A stretch of DNA of 64,000 bases, taken from contig NZ_JAPEPX010000001.1 in assembly GCF_026339935.1 (NCBI RefSeq), positions 4,893,501 through 4,957,500 of the forward strand. The letters run 5' to 3'. The position numbers were made by a program, and so were the translations under genes. The notes under the pieces were generated by a model. That model ran no database searches. It was not told where the DNA came from and worked only from the letters and a program-made list of their open reading frames with translations. The DNA comes from Streptomyces sp. NBC_01551. GTDB lineage: Bacteria; Actinomycetota; Actinomycetes; Streptomycetales; Streptomycetaceae. Within the stretch, counting starts at the first letter, position 1. The number at the start of each line of letters is the position of its first letter. This document shows, in pieces, positions 25,617-33,483 of this stretch.

Positions 25617-27251
25617 CTACGCCGCGGCCCACGGCCAGTCGGCGTCCCGGCCGCCCTCGATCAGGGAGACCATGCGGAAGGCCGCGTCGGTCAGCCCGCC
25701 GAAGGTGTGCCGGTTGCCGGAGCCGGCGGGCGCGTGCCCGACCCGGTACCCGGCCAGGTTCCAGGTGTAGACCGCGACCGTGTCCGGCACCAGCGCCGTC
25801 GGGTCGCCGCCGTAGTGGTAGGTGGCCTGCTCGTCCGTGACGATCAGGACCCGGTCGTGGTCCGCGAAGTGCTGCCGGATCGCCTCGGCGGTGTAGGTGC
25901 CGCCCAGGTTCTCGAAGCGGTCCAGCACCTTGAGCACGGACTCGCCGCGCGCGTACGCGACCGCCTTGCTTCCGGTGCCGAACTGCACGAGGTCCGCGTG
26001 CTCGGCCCGCAGCGCCAGCGCCGTACCGAAGATCGCCGCCGCGTCCGCCCGGTTGAGCTGCGAACGGTCCGAGAGCGGGGACCACATCGACCCGGACCGG
26101 TCGACCAGGATCAGCGTCCGCCCCGGCAGGGCCGGTACGTTGGCCAGCGAGTGGCCGAGCGCCTGCTCCAGCGGATACGCCCAGCGCAGCGACGGCGCGT
26201 GCTGGTAGGCGGCGAGGTAGCGGAAGGGGAACTGCCGCGACCGCGCCACGACCTCGGGGTCGGAGATCTTCGCCGCGACGCCCGCCGCCACCGCGTCCGA
26301 GACCCCGGCCTGGTCGAAGTTGCGCAGGTTCCGCAGCAGCGCCATCACTCCCATGGACGGGATGACCGCCTCCCAGGCGGCCGCGTCCATCGGGCCCTGC
26401 AGCCACCCGGCCAGCGCCTCCCACGTCATGCCCGCCGCGGCCAGCCGCTCGGCCCCGTCGGGGGCGGTGACCACGGCCCGGCGCTCCGTCACGGGCAGCT
26501 CCATGAGCTCCCGGTGCGCGGCCAGGGTGCGGTTGCCGGCCGGCACCTCGGCGGTCTCGGGGTGGTGCCGGCGGTCGAGGGCGTACCGGAACAGCTCGCC
26601 CTGCCAGGCCTTGGCCGGGTCGGGGGAGGCGTGCACGAGATTGAGGACGTCGCCGAAGCGGAAGCCCTTGGAGGCGGTGTCGTACTTCAGCAGCGAGGTG
26701 CCGGAGTAGAGCCGGCGCACGGCGTCGGCGATTCCGCGCTTGACGGGCTTGGGCACGTTCCGCCCGTACGTCGCCGTCCAGTACGCCAGCAGCTCACCGG
26801 GCTCGTCCGCGCGGCGCAGCACGGAGTCCACGACCTGCCGGTTCGACGGGCCCCCGGTGACCGAGGCGTCGAGCCGCGCCCGGACGTACTCGGCGGCGCC
26901 GACGAGTGAGGCAGTGCGCATGTTGCCGTCGCCCCGGAGCCAGGCCAGCAGGCCGGCGGTCCACTCGGGATCCTCGACGGCGAGCCGTCGCACGAGCGCC
27001 GCGAACCGGTCGTCGCGGGCCTGGCCGCCCTCGTAGAAGGTCTGCTGCGTCACGAAGTTGGCGACGGCGAGCAGGAACAGCTCGGAGCGCGGGTCGCGGA
27101 CGAAGCCCGCGCCGCCCTGGTGACCAGTGGCGCGCCGGCCGGTGGTCCGGACGGGTGAGGTGGCCGCGGCGGACGGAGCGGCAGCGGAGGCCGAAGTGGC
27201 CGCGGTCTTGGCGGACTTGGTCTTGGACGAGCGCAGGTTGAAACGAGCCAT
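25617..27251 (-). CDS. rsr: Ro60/Rsr homologue (TROVE + vWA domain RNA-binding protein)
   Basis: Encodes a 544-residue orthologue of Ro60, the ring-shaped RNA-binding protein that holds Y RNAs and, in bacteria, links them to ribonucleases in RNA quality control and stress response. Residues 1-50 are a basic Ala/Ser/Thr-rich arm. About 50-370 is the TROVE HEAT-repeat ring, starting at GGAGFVRDPRSELFLLAV. About 379-544 is a vWA domain with an intact MIDAS: DRSGSMWS (Asp384), the Thr of LGGTYT and the Asp of VTDEQ. ATG 27251 has a G-rich ribosome-binding site. Three Y RNA-like units lie immediately upstream on the same strand, strongly supporting the assignment. Confidence 0.93.
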   Translation of the reverse strand: MARFNLRSSKTKSAKTAATSASAAAPSAAATSPVRTTGRRATGHQGGAGFVRDPRSELFLLAVANFVTQQTFYEGGQARDDRFAALVRRLAVEDPEWTAGLLAWLRGDGNMRTASLVGAAEYVRARLDASVTGGPSNRQVVDSVLRRADEPGELLAYWTATYGRNVPKPVKRGIADAVRRLYSGTSLLKYDTASKGFRFGDVLNLVHASPDPAKAWQGELFRYALDRRHHPETAEVPAGNRTLAAHRELMELPVTERRAVVTAPDGAERLAAAGMTWEALAGWLQGPMDAAAWEAVIPSMGVMALLRNLRNFDQAGVSDAVAAGVAAKISDPEVVARSRQFPFRYLAAYQHAPSLRWAYPLEQALGHSLANVPALPGRTLILVDRSGSMWSPLSDRSQLNRADAAAIFGTALALRAEHADLVQFGTGSKAVAYARGESVLKVLDRFENLGGTYTAEAIRQHFADHDRVLIVTDEQATYHYGGDPTALVPDTVAVYTWNLAGYRVGHAPAGSGNRHTFGGLTDAAFRMVSLIEGGRDADWPWAAA

Positions 27252-27299
27252 GTGAATCCCCCCGAATTCAGTGGAAACCGGGGGAGGCGTGACGTGCGG

Positions 27300-27434
27300 G
27301 ATGCCCGAGATCAGAGGTCGGCGACGGACTGTAGCCGGGCGAGCTTCCAAGCTGCTCCACCAGCCGAGGCTGGGCGGGATTCGAACCCGCGACCTCCCGG
27401 TCCCGGAAGTAACCGTCGCCTGCGCACCGGACAT
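27300..27434 (-). ncRNA. Y RNA-like (YrlA type) RNA, rsr-proximal unit
   Basis: Read on the minus strand, the unit starts GTCCGGTGCGCAGGCGA. Its closing helix is GGCGACGG (27420-27413) with CCGTCGCC (27327-27320). Inside are tRNA pieces in permuted order: a T-arm GCGGG-TTCGAAT-CCCGC (27390-27374), a 5-bp capped stem CCAGC-CTCG-GCTGG (27373-27360) and a D-arm GAGC-AGCTTGGAA-GCTC (27357-27341). TACTTCC follows the 5' helix strand as in the other units. This is the YrlA layout: a Ro-binding stem whose far end folds as a tRNA mimic. Exact ends are uncertain. Confidence 0.75.
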
Positions 27435-27445
27435 ACCGCACGCGT

Positions 27446-27513
27446 GCCTCCCGAGATCAGATGCGGCTGCGGCGGGCTTTTTGGAGAAGTAGCCGCTGCC
27501 GGGCGCACCGGGA
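27446..27513 (-). ncRNA. Possible minimal Y RNA without tRNA-like module
   Basis: Between the two tRNA-like units is a third copy of the shared features: CCGGTGCGC, then GGCAGCGG (27500-27493), then CTACTTC. GGCAGCGG pairs with CCGCAGCC (27472-27465) with a single A-A mismatch. The roughly 20-base loop holds CTACTTC and AAAAAGCC but no T- or D-arm. The 3' flank ATCTGATCTCGGG repeats the flank of the rsr-proximal unit. It could be a short Y RNA or a spacer formed by duplication and loss of the tRNA module. Confidence 0.45.
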
Positions 27514-27529
27514 GGTGCGTGACGTAGGT

Positions 27530-27666
27530 GTCCAGAGGTCGAGTTCGGCGAAACCACGTGGTGCTCTGCCAACTGAGCTACACCGGCTCGGAAGCCGGTG
27601 ACGGGACTCGAACCCGCGACCGCCCCATTAAGAGTGGAAGTAGGTCTCGCCTTCGCACCTGGACGA
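27530..27666 (-). ncRNA. Y RNA-like (YrlA type) RNA with complete permuted tRNA module
   Basis: Minus-strand order: GTCCAGGTGCGAAGGCGA, TACTTCC, T-arm CGGG-TTCGAGT-CCCG (27616-27602), a perfect 7-bp acceptor-like stem CACCGGC/GCCGGTG (27600-27594 with 27587-27581) closed by a TTCCGA loop, TA (like U8-A9), then a D-arm GCTC-AGTTGGCA-GAGC (27578-27563). The whole is closed by GGCGAGACC (27651-27643) with GGTTTCGCC (27555-27547), 9 bp with one wobble. All T-loop/D-loop contact residues of a tRNA are present, but joined through the acceptor end, as in bacterial YrlA RNAs. TAACGT at 27677-27672 is a candidate -10. Confidence 0.8.
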
Positions 27667-27678
27667 CTCCTACGTTAG

Positions 27679-27699
27679 GCGGCGGCCGCGGACCGCCGC
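27679..27699. terminator. GC hairpin upstream of the Y RNA cluster
   Basis: GCGGCGG (27679-27685) pairs with CCGCCGC (27693-27699) around a 7-base loop. A GGTTTTT run lies beyond it on the plus strand. It may separate the NADAR transcript from the RNA cluster, or overlap the cluster's promoter; no -35 hexamer is clear. Confidence 0.4.
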
Positions 27700-27715
27700 G
27701 AACGGTTTTTCCGGC

Positions 27716-28285
27716 TCAGTCCCGCGCCGCCGCGTCCGCGCCCGACCGCAGCCGCTCGCGGGCCTCCATCAGGGCGAAGCCCAGCAGGTTCAGCCCGCGC
27801 CAGCGCGCCGGGTCCAGGGCGCGCTCGTCGTCGGCGGCGAGGCCGATGCCCCAGATCCGGTCCATCGGGCTCGCCTCCACCAGCACCCGGTTCCCGGTGC
27901 CCAGCAGGTACCCCCGCAGCGCCGGGTCGGAGCCGAACTTGTGGACGCTGCCCTCCACCACCAGGGCGAACCGCTCGCGCTCCCACATCGCGTCGTCGAA
28001 GCCGCGCACCAGGCGCCCGGCCTGCTTCGCCGCCGCCGGGCTCGTCGCTTCCAGCGCGGCGCGCTCCGCCTCGGCGTCCCCGAACAGCCGGGCCTTGCCC
28101 GCCATCATCCAGTGCTCCGCCGTCGCGTACCGGACGTCACCCACAGTGAAGGCGGACGGCCACCACTGGCTCAGACAGCTCGGCCCGAGCGACCCGTCGA
28201 GCCGCGGCCGGTGCCCCCAGAACGGCAGGAACTTCACCCGCTCACCGCTGCTGACCTGCCTGATCAAGCCATCGATCATTTCCAT
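27716..28285 (-). CDS. NADAR-family protein (YbiA-like)
   Basis: Encodes a 189-residue NADAR-domain protein. The family segments FLPFWGH, LSQWWPSAF, VRYATAEHWMMAGKARLF and the WRGLNLLGFALMEAR C-terminus are intact. Family members act as N-glycosidases on riboflavin-pathway intermediates or remove ADP-ribose from guanine bases. The start at ATG 28285 is chosen; ATG 28279 is an alternative and neither has a strong ribosome-binding site. It lies on the same strand as, and upstream of, the Y RNA-rsr cluster, with 49 bases between its stop and the first RNA unit. Confidence 0.85.
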   Translation of the reverse strand: MEMIDGLIRQVSSGERVKFLPFWGHRPRLDGSLGPSCLSQWWPSAFTVGDVRYATAEHWMMAGKARLFGDAEAERAALEATSPAAAKQAGRLVRGFDDAMWERERFALVVEGSVHKFGSDPALRGYLLGTGNRVLVEASPMDRIWGIGLAADDERALDPARWRGLNLLGFALMEARERLRSGADAAARD

Positions 28286-28434
28286 GCACGCGAGTCTGGC
28301 AGTCGCCACTGACACTTCGTACGGGATTTTCGTTGTGCCTCGACACATGGTCGACCGATTCCGTCGCGTAATCAAAAGGCAACAACGGAATCACTTGGCC
28401 GAGGGTCCCACCTCTGTCAGGATCGGCACTCAAT

Positions 28435-28460
28435 TCGAGCTGTAGCTCGAACTGTAGCTA
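28435..28460. promoter_or_regulatory. Palindrome with overlapping direct repeat upstream of aldehyde dehydrogenase
   Basis: TTCGAGC-TGTA-GCTCGAA (28435-28452) is a perfect 7-bp inverted repeat. CTGTAGCT occurs at 28441-28448 and again at 28453-28460. The site sits just before the GGAG of the aldehyde dehydrogenase gene, where a bound repressor or an RNA hairpin could block expression. The rest of the gap between the divergent NADAR and dehydrogenase genes (28286-28434) shows no gene. Confidence 0.5.
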
Positions 28461-28479
28461 CGGAGAGCGTGAGAGCGTG

Positions 28480-29997
28480 ATGGGTAACCGCTTCCAGGTT
28501 AAGGACCGCTTCGCAGACGGCGCGCAGTACATCGACGGACGACTCACGTCCGGCACCTCGGGCCGGTCACACACGGTCATCGACCCGGCGACCGGCGACG
28601 AGGTCCTCACCTACGAGCTCGCGAGCACGGCGGACGTGGACGAGGCCGTCGCCGCCGCCAAGCGGGCCTTCCCCGGCTGGTCCGGCGCCACCCCCGGGGA
28701 GCGCTCCGACGCGCTGCACCGGCTGGCCGCCGTGCTGGCCGAGCAGGCCGAGGACTTCGCGTACGCCGAGTCGCTCCAGTGCGGCAAGCCGATCAAGCTG
28801 TCCACGGAGTTCGACGTACCTGGGACGATCGACAACACCGCCTTCTTCGCGGGCGCCGCGCGCCACCTCCAGGGGCAGGCGGCCGCCGAGTACTCCGGCG
28901 ACCACACCTCCTACGTACGCCGCGAGGCGATCGGGGTCGTCGGCTCCATCGCGCCCTGGAACTATCCGCTCCAGATGGCCGCCTGGAAGATCCTCCCGGC
29001 CATCGCGGCGGGCAACACCATCGTCCTCAAGCCCGCCGAGCTCACCCCGCTGACCTCCCTGATGTTCGCGCAGGCGGCCAAGGACGCGGGTCTGCCCGAC
29101 GGCGTGATCAACATCGTCACCGGCGCCGGCCGGGAGGCGGGCGAGCACCTGGTCGGCCACCCGGACGTGGTCATGACCTCCTTCACCGGCTCCACGGCCG
29201 TCGGCAAGCGCGTCGCGGAGATCGCCACCGCCACCGTCAAGCGGCTCCACCTGGAGCTCGGCGGCAAGGCCCCCTTCCTGGTCTTCGACGACGCGGACCT
29301 GGAGGCCGCCGCACACGGCGCCGTCGCCGCCTCCCTCATCAACACCGGCCAGGACTGCACCGCGGCCACCCGCGCCTACGTCCAGCGCCCGCTGCACGAC
29401 GCCTTCGTCGCCCGGGTCGCCGAGCTGATGGAGACCGTCCGCCTCGGCGACCCCTTCGCCGCCACGACCGACCTCGGCCCGCTCGTCTCGCACGCCCAGC
29501 GCGACCGGGTCGCCGGCTTCGTCGAGCGCGCCCGGGCGTACGCCACCGTCGTCTGCGGCGGCGAGGTCCCCGGCGGCGAACTCGCCGAGGGCGCCTACTT
29601 CCGGCCCACCCTGATCGCCGGCGCCGCCCAGGACAGCGAGGTCGTCCAGTCCGAGATCTTCGGCCCGGTCCTGGTCGTCCTGCCCTTCGACACCGACGAC
29701 GAAGGCATCGCGCTGGCCAACGACACCCCGTACGGACTCGCCGCCTCCGCCTGGAGCCGCGACCTCTACCGGGCGAACCGCGCCACCCGCGAGATCAAAG
29801 CGGGCTGTGTCTGGATCAACGACCACATTCCGATCATCAGCGAGATGCCCCACGGCGGCTACAAGGCGAGCGGCTTCGGGAAGGACATGAGCGCCTACTC
29901 CTTCGAGGAGTACACGCAGGTCAAACACGTTATGTTCGATAACACCGCGGTCGCCGAGAAGGACTGGCACCGCACGATCTTCGGGGACCGCACCTAA
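28480..29997 (+). CDS. Aldehyde dehydrogenase, polyamine-associated
   Basis: Encodes a 505-residue NAD(P)-dependent aldehyde dehydrogenase of the aminobutyraldehyde/betaine aldehyde group. Catalytic Cys293 (GQDCTAATR) and Glu259 (LELGGK) are present, as is the PWNYP motif at about 159-163. It is paralogous to the enzyme at 16.5 kb and is followed 72 bases later by potD-potA-potB-potC and an FAD oxidoreductase, placing it in polyamine breakdown, for example oxidation of gamma-glutamyl-aminobutyraldehyde or aminobutanal. GTG 28477 is an alternative start one codon earlier. Confidence 0.87.
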   Translation: MGNRFQVKDRFADGAQYIDGRLTSGTSGRSHTVIDPATGDEVLTYELASTADVDEAVAAAKRAFPGWSGATPGERSDALHRLAAVLAEQAEDFAYAESLQCGKPIKLSTEFDVPGTIDNTAFFAGAARHLQGQAAAEYSGDHTSYVRREAIGVVGSIAPWNYPLQMAAWKILPAIAAGNTIVLKPAELTPLTSLMFAQAAKDAGLPDGVINIVTGAGREAGEHLVGHPDVVMTSFTGSTAVGKRVAEIATATVKRLHLELGGKAPFLVFDDADLEAAAHGAVAASLINTGQDCTAATRAYVQRPLHDAFVARVAELMETVRLGDPFAATTDLGPLVSHAQRDRVAGFVERARAYATVVCGGEVPGGELAEGAYFRPTLIAGAAQDSEVVQSEIFGPVLVVLPFDTDDEGIALANDTPYGLAASAWSRDLYRANRATREIKAGCVWINDHIPIISEMPHGGYKASGFGKDMSAYSFEEYTQVKHVMFDNTAVAEKDWHRTIFGDRT

Positions 29998-30069
29998 CGA
30001 GACGCGGCCTCCGCCGCGTGGCCACCCCGCCGCCCGACCAGCGGCACCCATCCCGAAAGGGCACAGCCC

Positions 30070-31320
30070 ATGGAGCAGTTCGAGCCCGACCGCCTCTCGG
30101 CGGCGCAACTCGCCGCGATGCGGCGCAGCCTCACCGACGGCCGCGGCGCCCTCACCCGCCGTTCGCTGTTGCGCGCCTCCGGAGTCGGAGCGCTCACCCT
30201 CGGCGGTCTGTCCTCCCTGACCGCCTGCGGGATCCCGCCCGCCAAACGGGAGGGCGGCGCGGCTGCGGCCTCCGACGACCGCTCGGCCCAGGAGAAGGAG
30301 ATCAACTTCTCCAACTGGACCGAGTACATGGACACCAGCGACGACGAGAAGTCCCGTCCGACGCTGGAGGAGTTCACCAAGCGCACCGGGATCAAGGTCA
30401 AGTACACCGAGGACATCAACGACAACGTCGAGTTCTTCGGCAAGATCCGCCCGCAGCTCGCGGCGGGCCAGGACACCGGCCGCGACCTCATCGTGGTCAC
30501 CGACTGGCTCGCCGCCCGCATCATCCGGCTCGGCTGGGCGCAGAGGCTGGACCCCTCCCACCTCCCGCACGCCTACGCCAACCTGATCCCGCAGTTCCGC
30601 AGCCCCGACTGGGACCCGGGCCGCGCCTACAGCTACCCCTGGACCGGCATCGACACCGTCATCGCCTACAACTCCAAGGCCACCGACGGCAAGAAGGTCG
30701 ACTCCGTCACGCAGCTGCTCGACGACCCCTCCCTCAAGGGCCGGGTCGGCTTCCTCACCGAGATGCGCGACACCGTCGGCATGACCCTGCTCGACCAGGG
30801 CAAGGACCCGGCGACCTTCACCACCGCCGACTACGACGAGGCCATCGGCCGGCTCCAGAAGGGCGTGGACAAGAAGCAGATCCGCCGCTTCACGGGCAAC
30901 GACTACACCTCGGACCTCGACAAGGGCGACCTGGCGGCCTGCCTGGCCTGGGCCGGCGACGTCATCCAGCTCCAGGCCGGAAACCCTGACATCAAGTACG
31001 CCATCCCGGCCCCCGGCTACATCAGCTCCAGCGACAACCTGCTGGTGCCCGCGCACGCCCGGCACAAGGCCAACGCCGAGAAGCTCATCGACTACTACTA
31101 CGAGCTCCCGGTCGCCGCCCAGCTGGCCGCCTACATCAGCTACGTCTGCCCCGTCGAGGGCGTCAAGGACGAGCTGGCCAAGATCGATCCCGAGCTCGCG
31201 GACAACCCCCTGATCGTGCCGGACAAGGCCATGGCGGCCAAGGCCCACGCGTTCCGCTCCCTCACCCCCGAGGAAGAGACCGCGTACGAAGAGAAGTTCG
31301 CCAAGCTCATCGGAGCCTGA
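30070..31320 (+). CDS. potD: Spermidine/putrescine ABC transporter substrate-binding lipoprotein
   Basis: Encodes a PotD-like binding protein (416 aa). The signal is a long twin-arginine lipoprotein signal with LTRRSLLRASG and lipobox Cys53 (SLTAC-G). The mature protein starts with INFSNWTEYMD and has the GNDYTSDLDKGD and LIDYYYELPVAAQLA segments. It is the first of potD-potA-potB-potC, spaced 67 bases from potA, so it is the dedicated binding protein of this importer. It resembles the orphan PotD-like protein at 18 kb. Confidence 0.93.
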   Translation: MEQFEPDRLSAAQLAAMRRSLTDGRGALTRRSLLRASGVGALTLGGLSSLTACGIPPAKREGGAAAASDDRSAQEKEINFSNWTEYMDTSDDEKSRPTLEEFTKRTGIKVKYTEDINDNVEFFGKIRPQLAAGQDTGRDLIVVTDWLAARIIRLGWAQRLDPSHLPHAYANLIPQFRSPDWDPGRAYSYPWTGIDTVIAYNSKATDGKKVDSVTQLLDDPSLKGRVGFLTEMRDTVGMTLLDQGKDPATFTTADYDEAIGRLQKGVDKKQIRRFTGNDYTSDLDKGDLAACLAWAGDVIQLQAGNPDIKYAIPAPGYISSSDNLLVPAHARHKANAEKLIDYYYELPVAAQLAAYISYVCPVEGVKDELAKIDPELADNPLIVPDKAMAAKAHAFRSLTPEEETAYEEKFAKLIGA

Positions 31321-31387
31321 CGGGCCCACGCACGGCACCCGCGCTCCCGCACCCTTCCGACGACACCACCACCGAAGGCCGCGACCC

Positions 31388-32557
31388 ATGACTGACAAGA
31401 CCGCGGGCGGCGACGTCCGCCTCGCCGGGATCAGCAAGCACTACGGCTCGTTCACCGCCGTGCACCCGCTCGATCTCACCATCCCCCAGGGCTCCTTCTT
31501 CGCCCTGCTCGGCGCCTCCGGCTGCGGGAAGACCACCACCCTGCGCATGATCGCCGGCCTGGAGGAGCCCTCCACCGGCACGGTCAGCCTCGGCGACCGC
31601 GAGGTCACCCAGCTGCCGCCGTACAAGCGGCCCGTCAACACGGTCTTCCAGAGCTACGCGCTCTTCCCGCACCTGAACATCTACGAGAACGTCGCCTTCG
31701 GGCTGCGCCGCCGCGGCATCAAGTCCGTCAAGAAGCAGGTCGAGGACATGCTGGAGCTGGTCGAACTCGGCCAGTTCGCCCACCGCAAGCCGCACCAGCT
31801 CTCCGGCGGCCAGCAGCAGCGCGTGGCCGTCGCCCGCGCGCTCATCAACCACCCCCAGGTGCTGCTCCTCGACGAGCCCCTCGGCGCCCTCGACCTCAAG
31901 CTGCGCCGCCAGATGCAGCTGGAGCTCAAGCGCATCCAGACCGAGGTCGGCATCACCTTCGTGCACGTCACGCACGACCAGGAGGAGGCCATGACCATGG
32001 CCGACACGGTCGCCGTGATGAACGGCGGGCGCGTCGAGCAGCTCGGTGCCCCCGCCGAGCTCTACGAGAACCCCAAGACCACCTTCGTCGCCAACTTCCT
32101 CGGCACCTCGAACCTCATCGAGGCCGAGGTCCTGGAGGCCGGCGCCGCCGACGTCGTCGTCTCCAGCGCGGGCACCACGCTCCGGCTGCCCGCGGCGCGA
32201 TGTTCGACCACCCCCCGCGCCGGCGGAAAGCTGCTCGTCGGGGTGCGCCCGGAGAAGATCTCCCTGGTCCACGCGGACGAGGAGGACACCGTCGCGGCCG
32301 GCCGCAACAAGGTCCGCGGCACGATAGCCGCCTCCTCCTTCATCGGCGTCTCCACCCAGTACGTCATCGACAGCCCGGTCTGCCCCGAGCTGGAGGTGTA
32401 CGTCCAGAACATCGAGCGGGACGCCCGCCTCGCCCCCGGCGCCGAGGTGGTCCTGCACTGGAACCCGGAGCACACCTTCGGCCTCGACGCCGCTCAGTCC
32501 ATGCTTGCAGGGACGATGGGCGACGCGGGCATCGAGACGGTCGAGGAGGGCTCATGA
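31388..32557 (+). CDS. potA: Spermidine/putrescine ABC transporter ATP-binding protein
   Basis: Encodes the importer ATPase (389 aa). Walker A is GASGCGKTT (42-50), the Q-loop is [10 protein letters not shown], the signature LSGGQQQ lies near 137, and Walker [12 protein letters not shown] follows. A C-terminal TOBE domain of about 130 residues (from [10 protein letters not shown] on) is typical of PotA and MalK regulators. It drives polyamine import through PotB and PotC. The last codons overlap the potB start (ATGA). Confidence 0.94.
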   Translation: MTDKTAGGDVRLAGISKHYGSFTAVHPLDLTIPQGSFFALLGASGCGKTTTLRMIAGLEEPSTGTVSLGDREVTQLPPYKRPVNTVFQSYALFPHLNIYENVAFGLRRRGIKSVKKQVEDMLELVELGQFAHRKPHQLSGGQQQRVAVARALINHPQVLLLDEPLGALDLKLRRQMQLELKRIQTEVGITFVHVTHDQEEAMTMADTVAVMNGGRVEQLGAPAELYENPKTTFVANFLGTSNLIEAEVLEAGAADVVVSSAGTTLRLPAARCSTTPRAGGKLLVGVRPEKISLVHADEEDTVAAGRNKVRGTIAASSFIGVSTQYVIDSPVCPELEVYVQNIERDARLAPGAEVVLHWNPEHTFGLDAAQSMLAGTMGDAGIETVEEGS

Positions 32558-33483
32558 CCGCCACCGCCGCGCCGCCGCGGGCCGAGGCACCCGCCGAACC
32601 CCCGGTCCACAAGGCGTCCGCGCGCAAGCGACTGGTCCCGTACTGGCTGCTGCTCCCCGGCATCCTGTGGCTGCTGGTGTTCTTCGTACTGCCGATGATC
32701 TACCAGGCCTCCACCTCGGTGCAGACCGGCTCCCTCGAAGAGGGCTTCGAGGTCACCTGGCACTTCCAGACGTACTGGGACGCCCTCACCGAGTACTACC
32801 CGCAGTTCCTGCGCTCGCTGCTGTACGCCGGCACCGCGACCGCGCTGTGCCTGCTGCTCGGGTACCCGCTGGCCTACCTGATCGCCTTCAAGGCGGGCCG
32901 CTGGAGAAACCTTTTGCTGGTGCTGGTCATCGCGCCGTTCTTCACCAGCTTCCTGATCCGCACGCTGGCCTGGAAGACGATCCTGGCCGACGGCGGCCCG
33001 GTGGTGGAGGTCCTCAACACCCTGCACGTCCTCGACGTCACCAGCTGGCTCGGGATGACCGAGGGGGAGCGGGTGCTCGCCACGCCGCTCGCCGTCGTCT
33101 GCGGTCTGACGTACAACTTCCTGCCCTTCATGATCCTGCCGCTCTACACCTCCCTGGAGCGGATCGACACCCGCCTCCACGAGGCCGCCGGGGACCTGTA
33201 CGCCCGCCCCTCCACGACCTTCCGGAAGGTGACCTTCCCGCTGTCGATGCCGGGCGTGGTCTCCGGAACCCTGCTGACCTTCATCCCCGCGAGCGGCGAC
33301 TACGTCAACGCGGAGCTGCTCGGCTCCACGGACACCCGGATGATCGGCAACGTCATCCAGTCGCAGTACCTGCGGATCCTCGACTACCCGACGGCGGCCG
33401 CGCTGTCCTTCATCCTCATGGCCATCGTGCTGATCATGGTCACCGTCTACATCCGCCGAGCGGGAACGGAGGACCTGGTCTGA
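32554..33483 (+). CDS. potB: Spermidine/putrescine ABC transporter permease (PotB type)
   Basis: Encodes a 309-residue inner-membrane permease with about six helices after a 30-residue hydrophilic N-terminus. The ATPase-contact (EAA) loop reads HEAAGDLYARPSTTFRKVTFPLSMPG near residue 215. The true start is ATG 32554 overlapping the potA stop; the frame is open upstream only as a shadow of potA. It pairs with PotC to form the translocation channel. Confidence 0.93.
   Translation: MTATAAPPRAEAPAEPPVHKASARKRLVPYWLLLPGILWLLVFFVLPMIYQASTSVQTGSLEEGFEVTWHFQTYWDALTEYYPQFLRSLLYAGTATALCLLLGYPLAYLIAFKAGRWRNLLLVLVIAPFFTSFLIRTLAWKTILADGGPVVEVLNTLHVLDVTSWLGMTEGERVLATPLAVVCGLTYNFLPFMILPLYTSLERIDTRLHEAAGDLYARPSTTFRKVTFPLSMPGVVSGTLLTFIPASGDYVNAELLGSTDTRMIGNVIQSQYLRILDYPTAAALSFILMAIVLIMVTVYIRRAGTEDLV

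Noticed and set aside
27252..27527. Small plus-strand reading frames across the Y RNA cluster
   Set aside because: They cross the structured RNA elements, have no ribosome-binding site and no recognisable protein sequence.
27547..27651. Ordinary tRNA gene at the T-arm/D-arm sequences
   Set aside because: The arms are in the wrong order (T-arm before D-arm), the acceptor stem is closed by a loop, and no anticodon arm is present between them. A permuted functional tRNA is possible in principle but unknown in bacteria.
25617..28285. RtcB/RtcA RNA-repair operon next to rsr
   Set aside because: These enzymes often accompany rsr in other bacteria, but no ligase or cyclase gene is found in the flanking sequence; the neighbours are a DUF4190 and a NADAR gene.
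28567..31437. A 956-residue minus-strand frame
   Set aside because: Antisense shadow of the aldehyde dehydrogenase and potD; no start signal or family motif.
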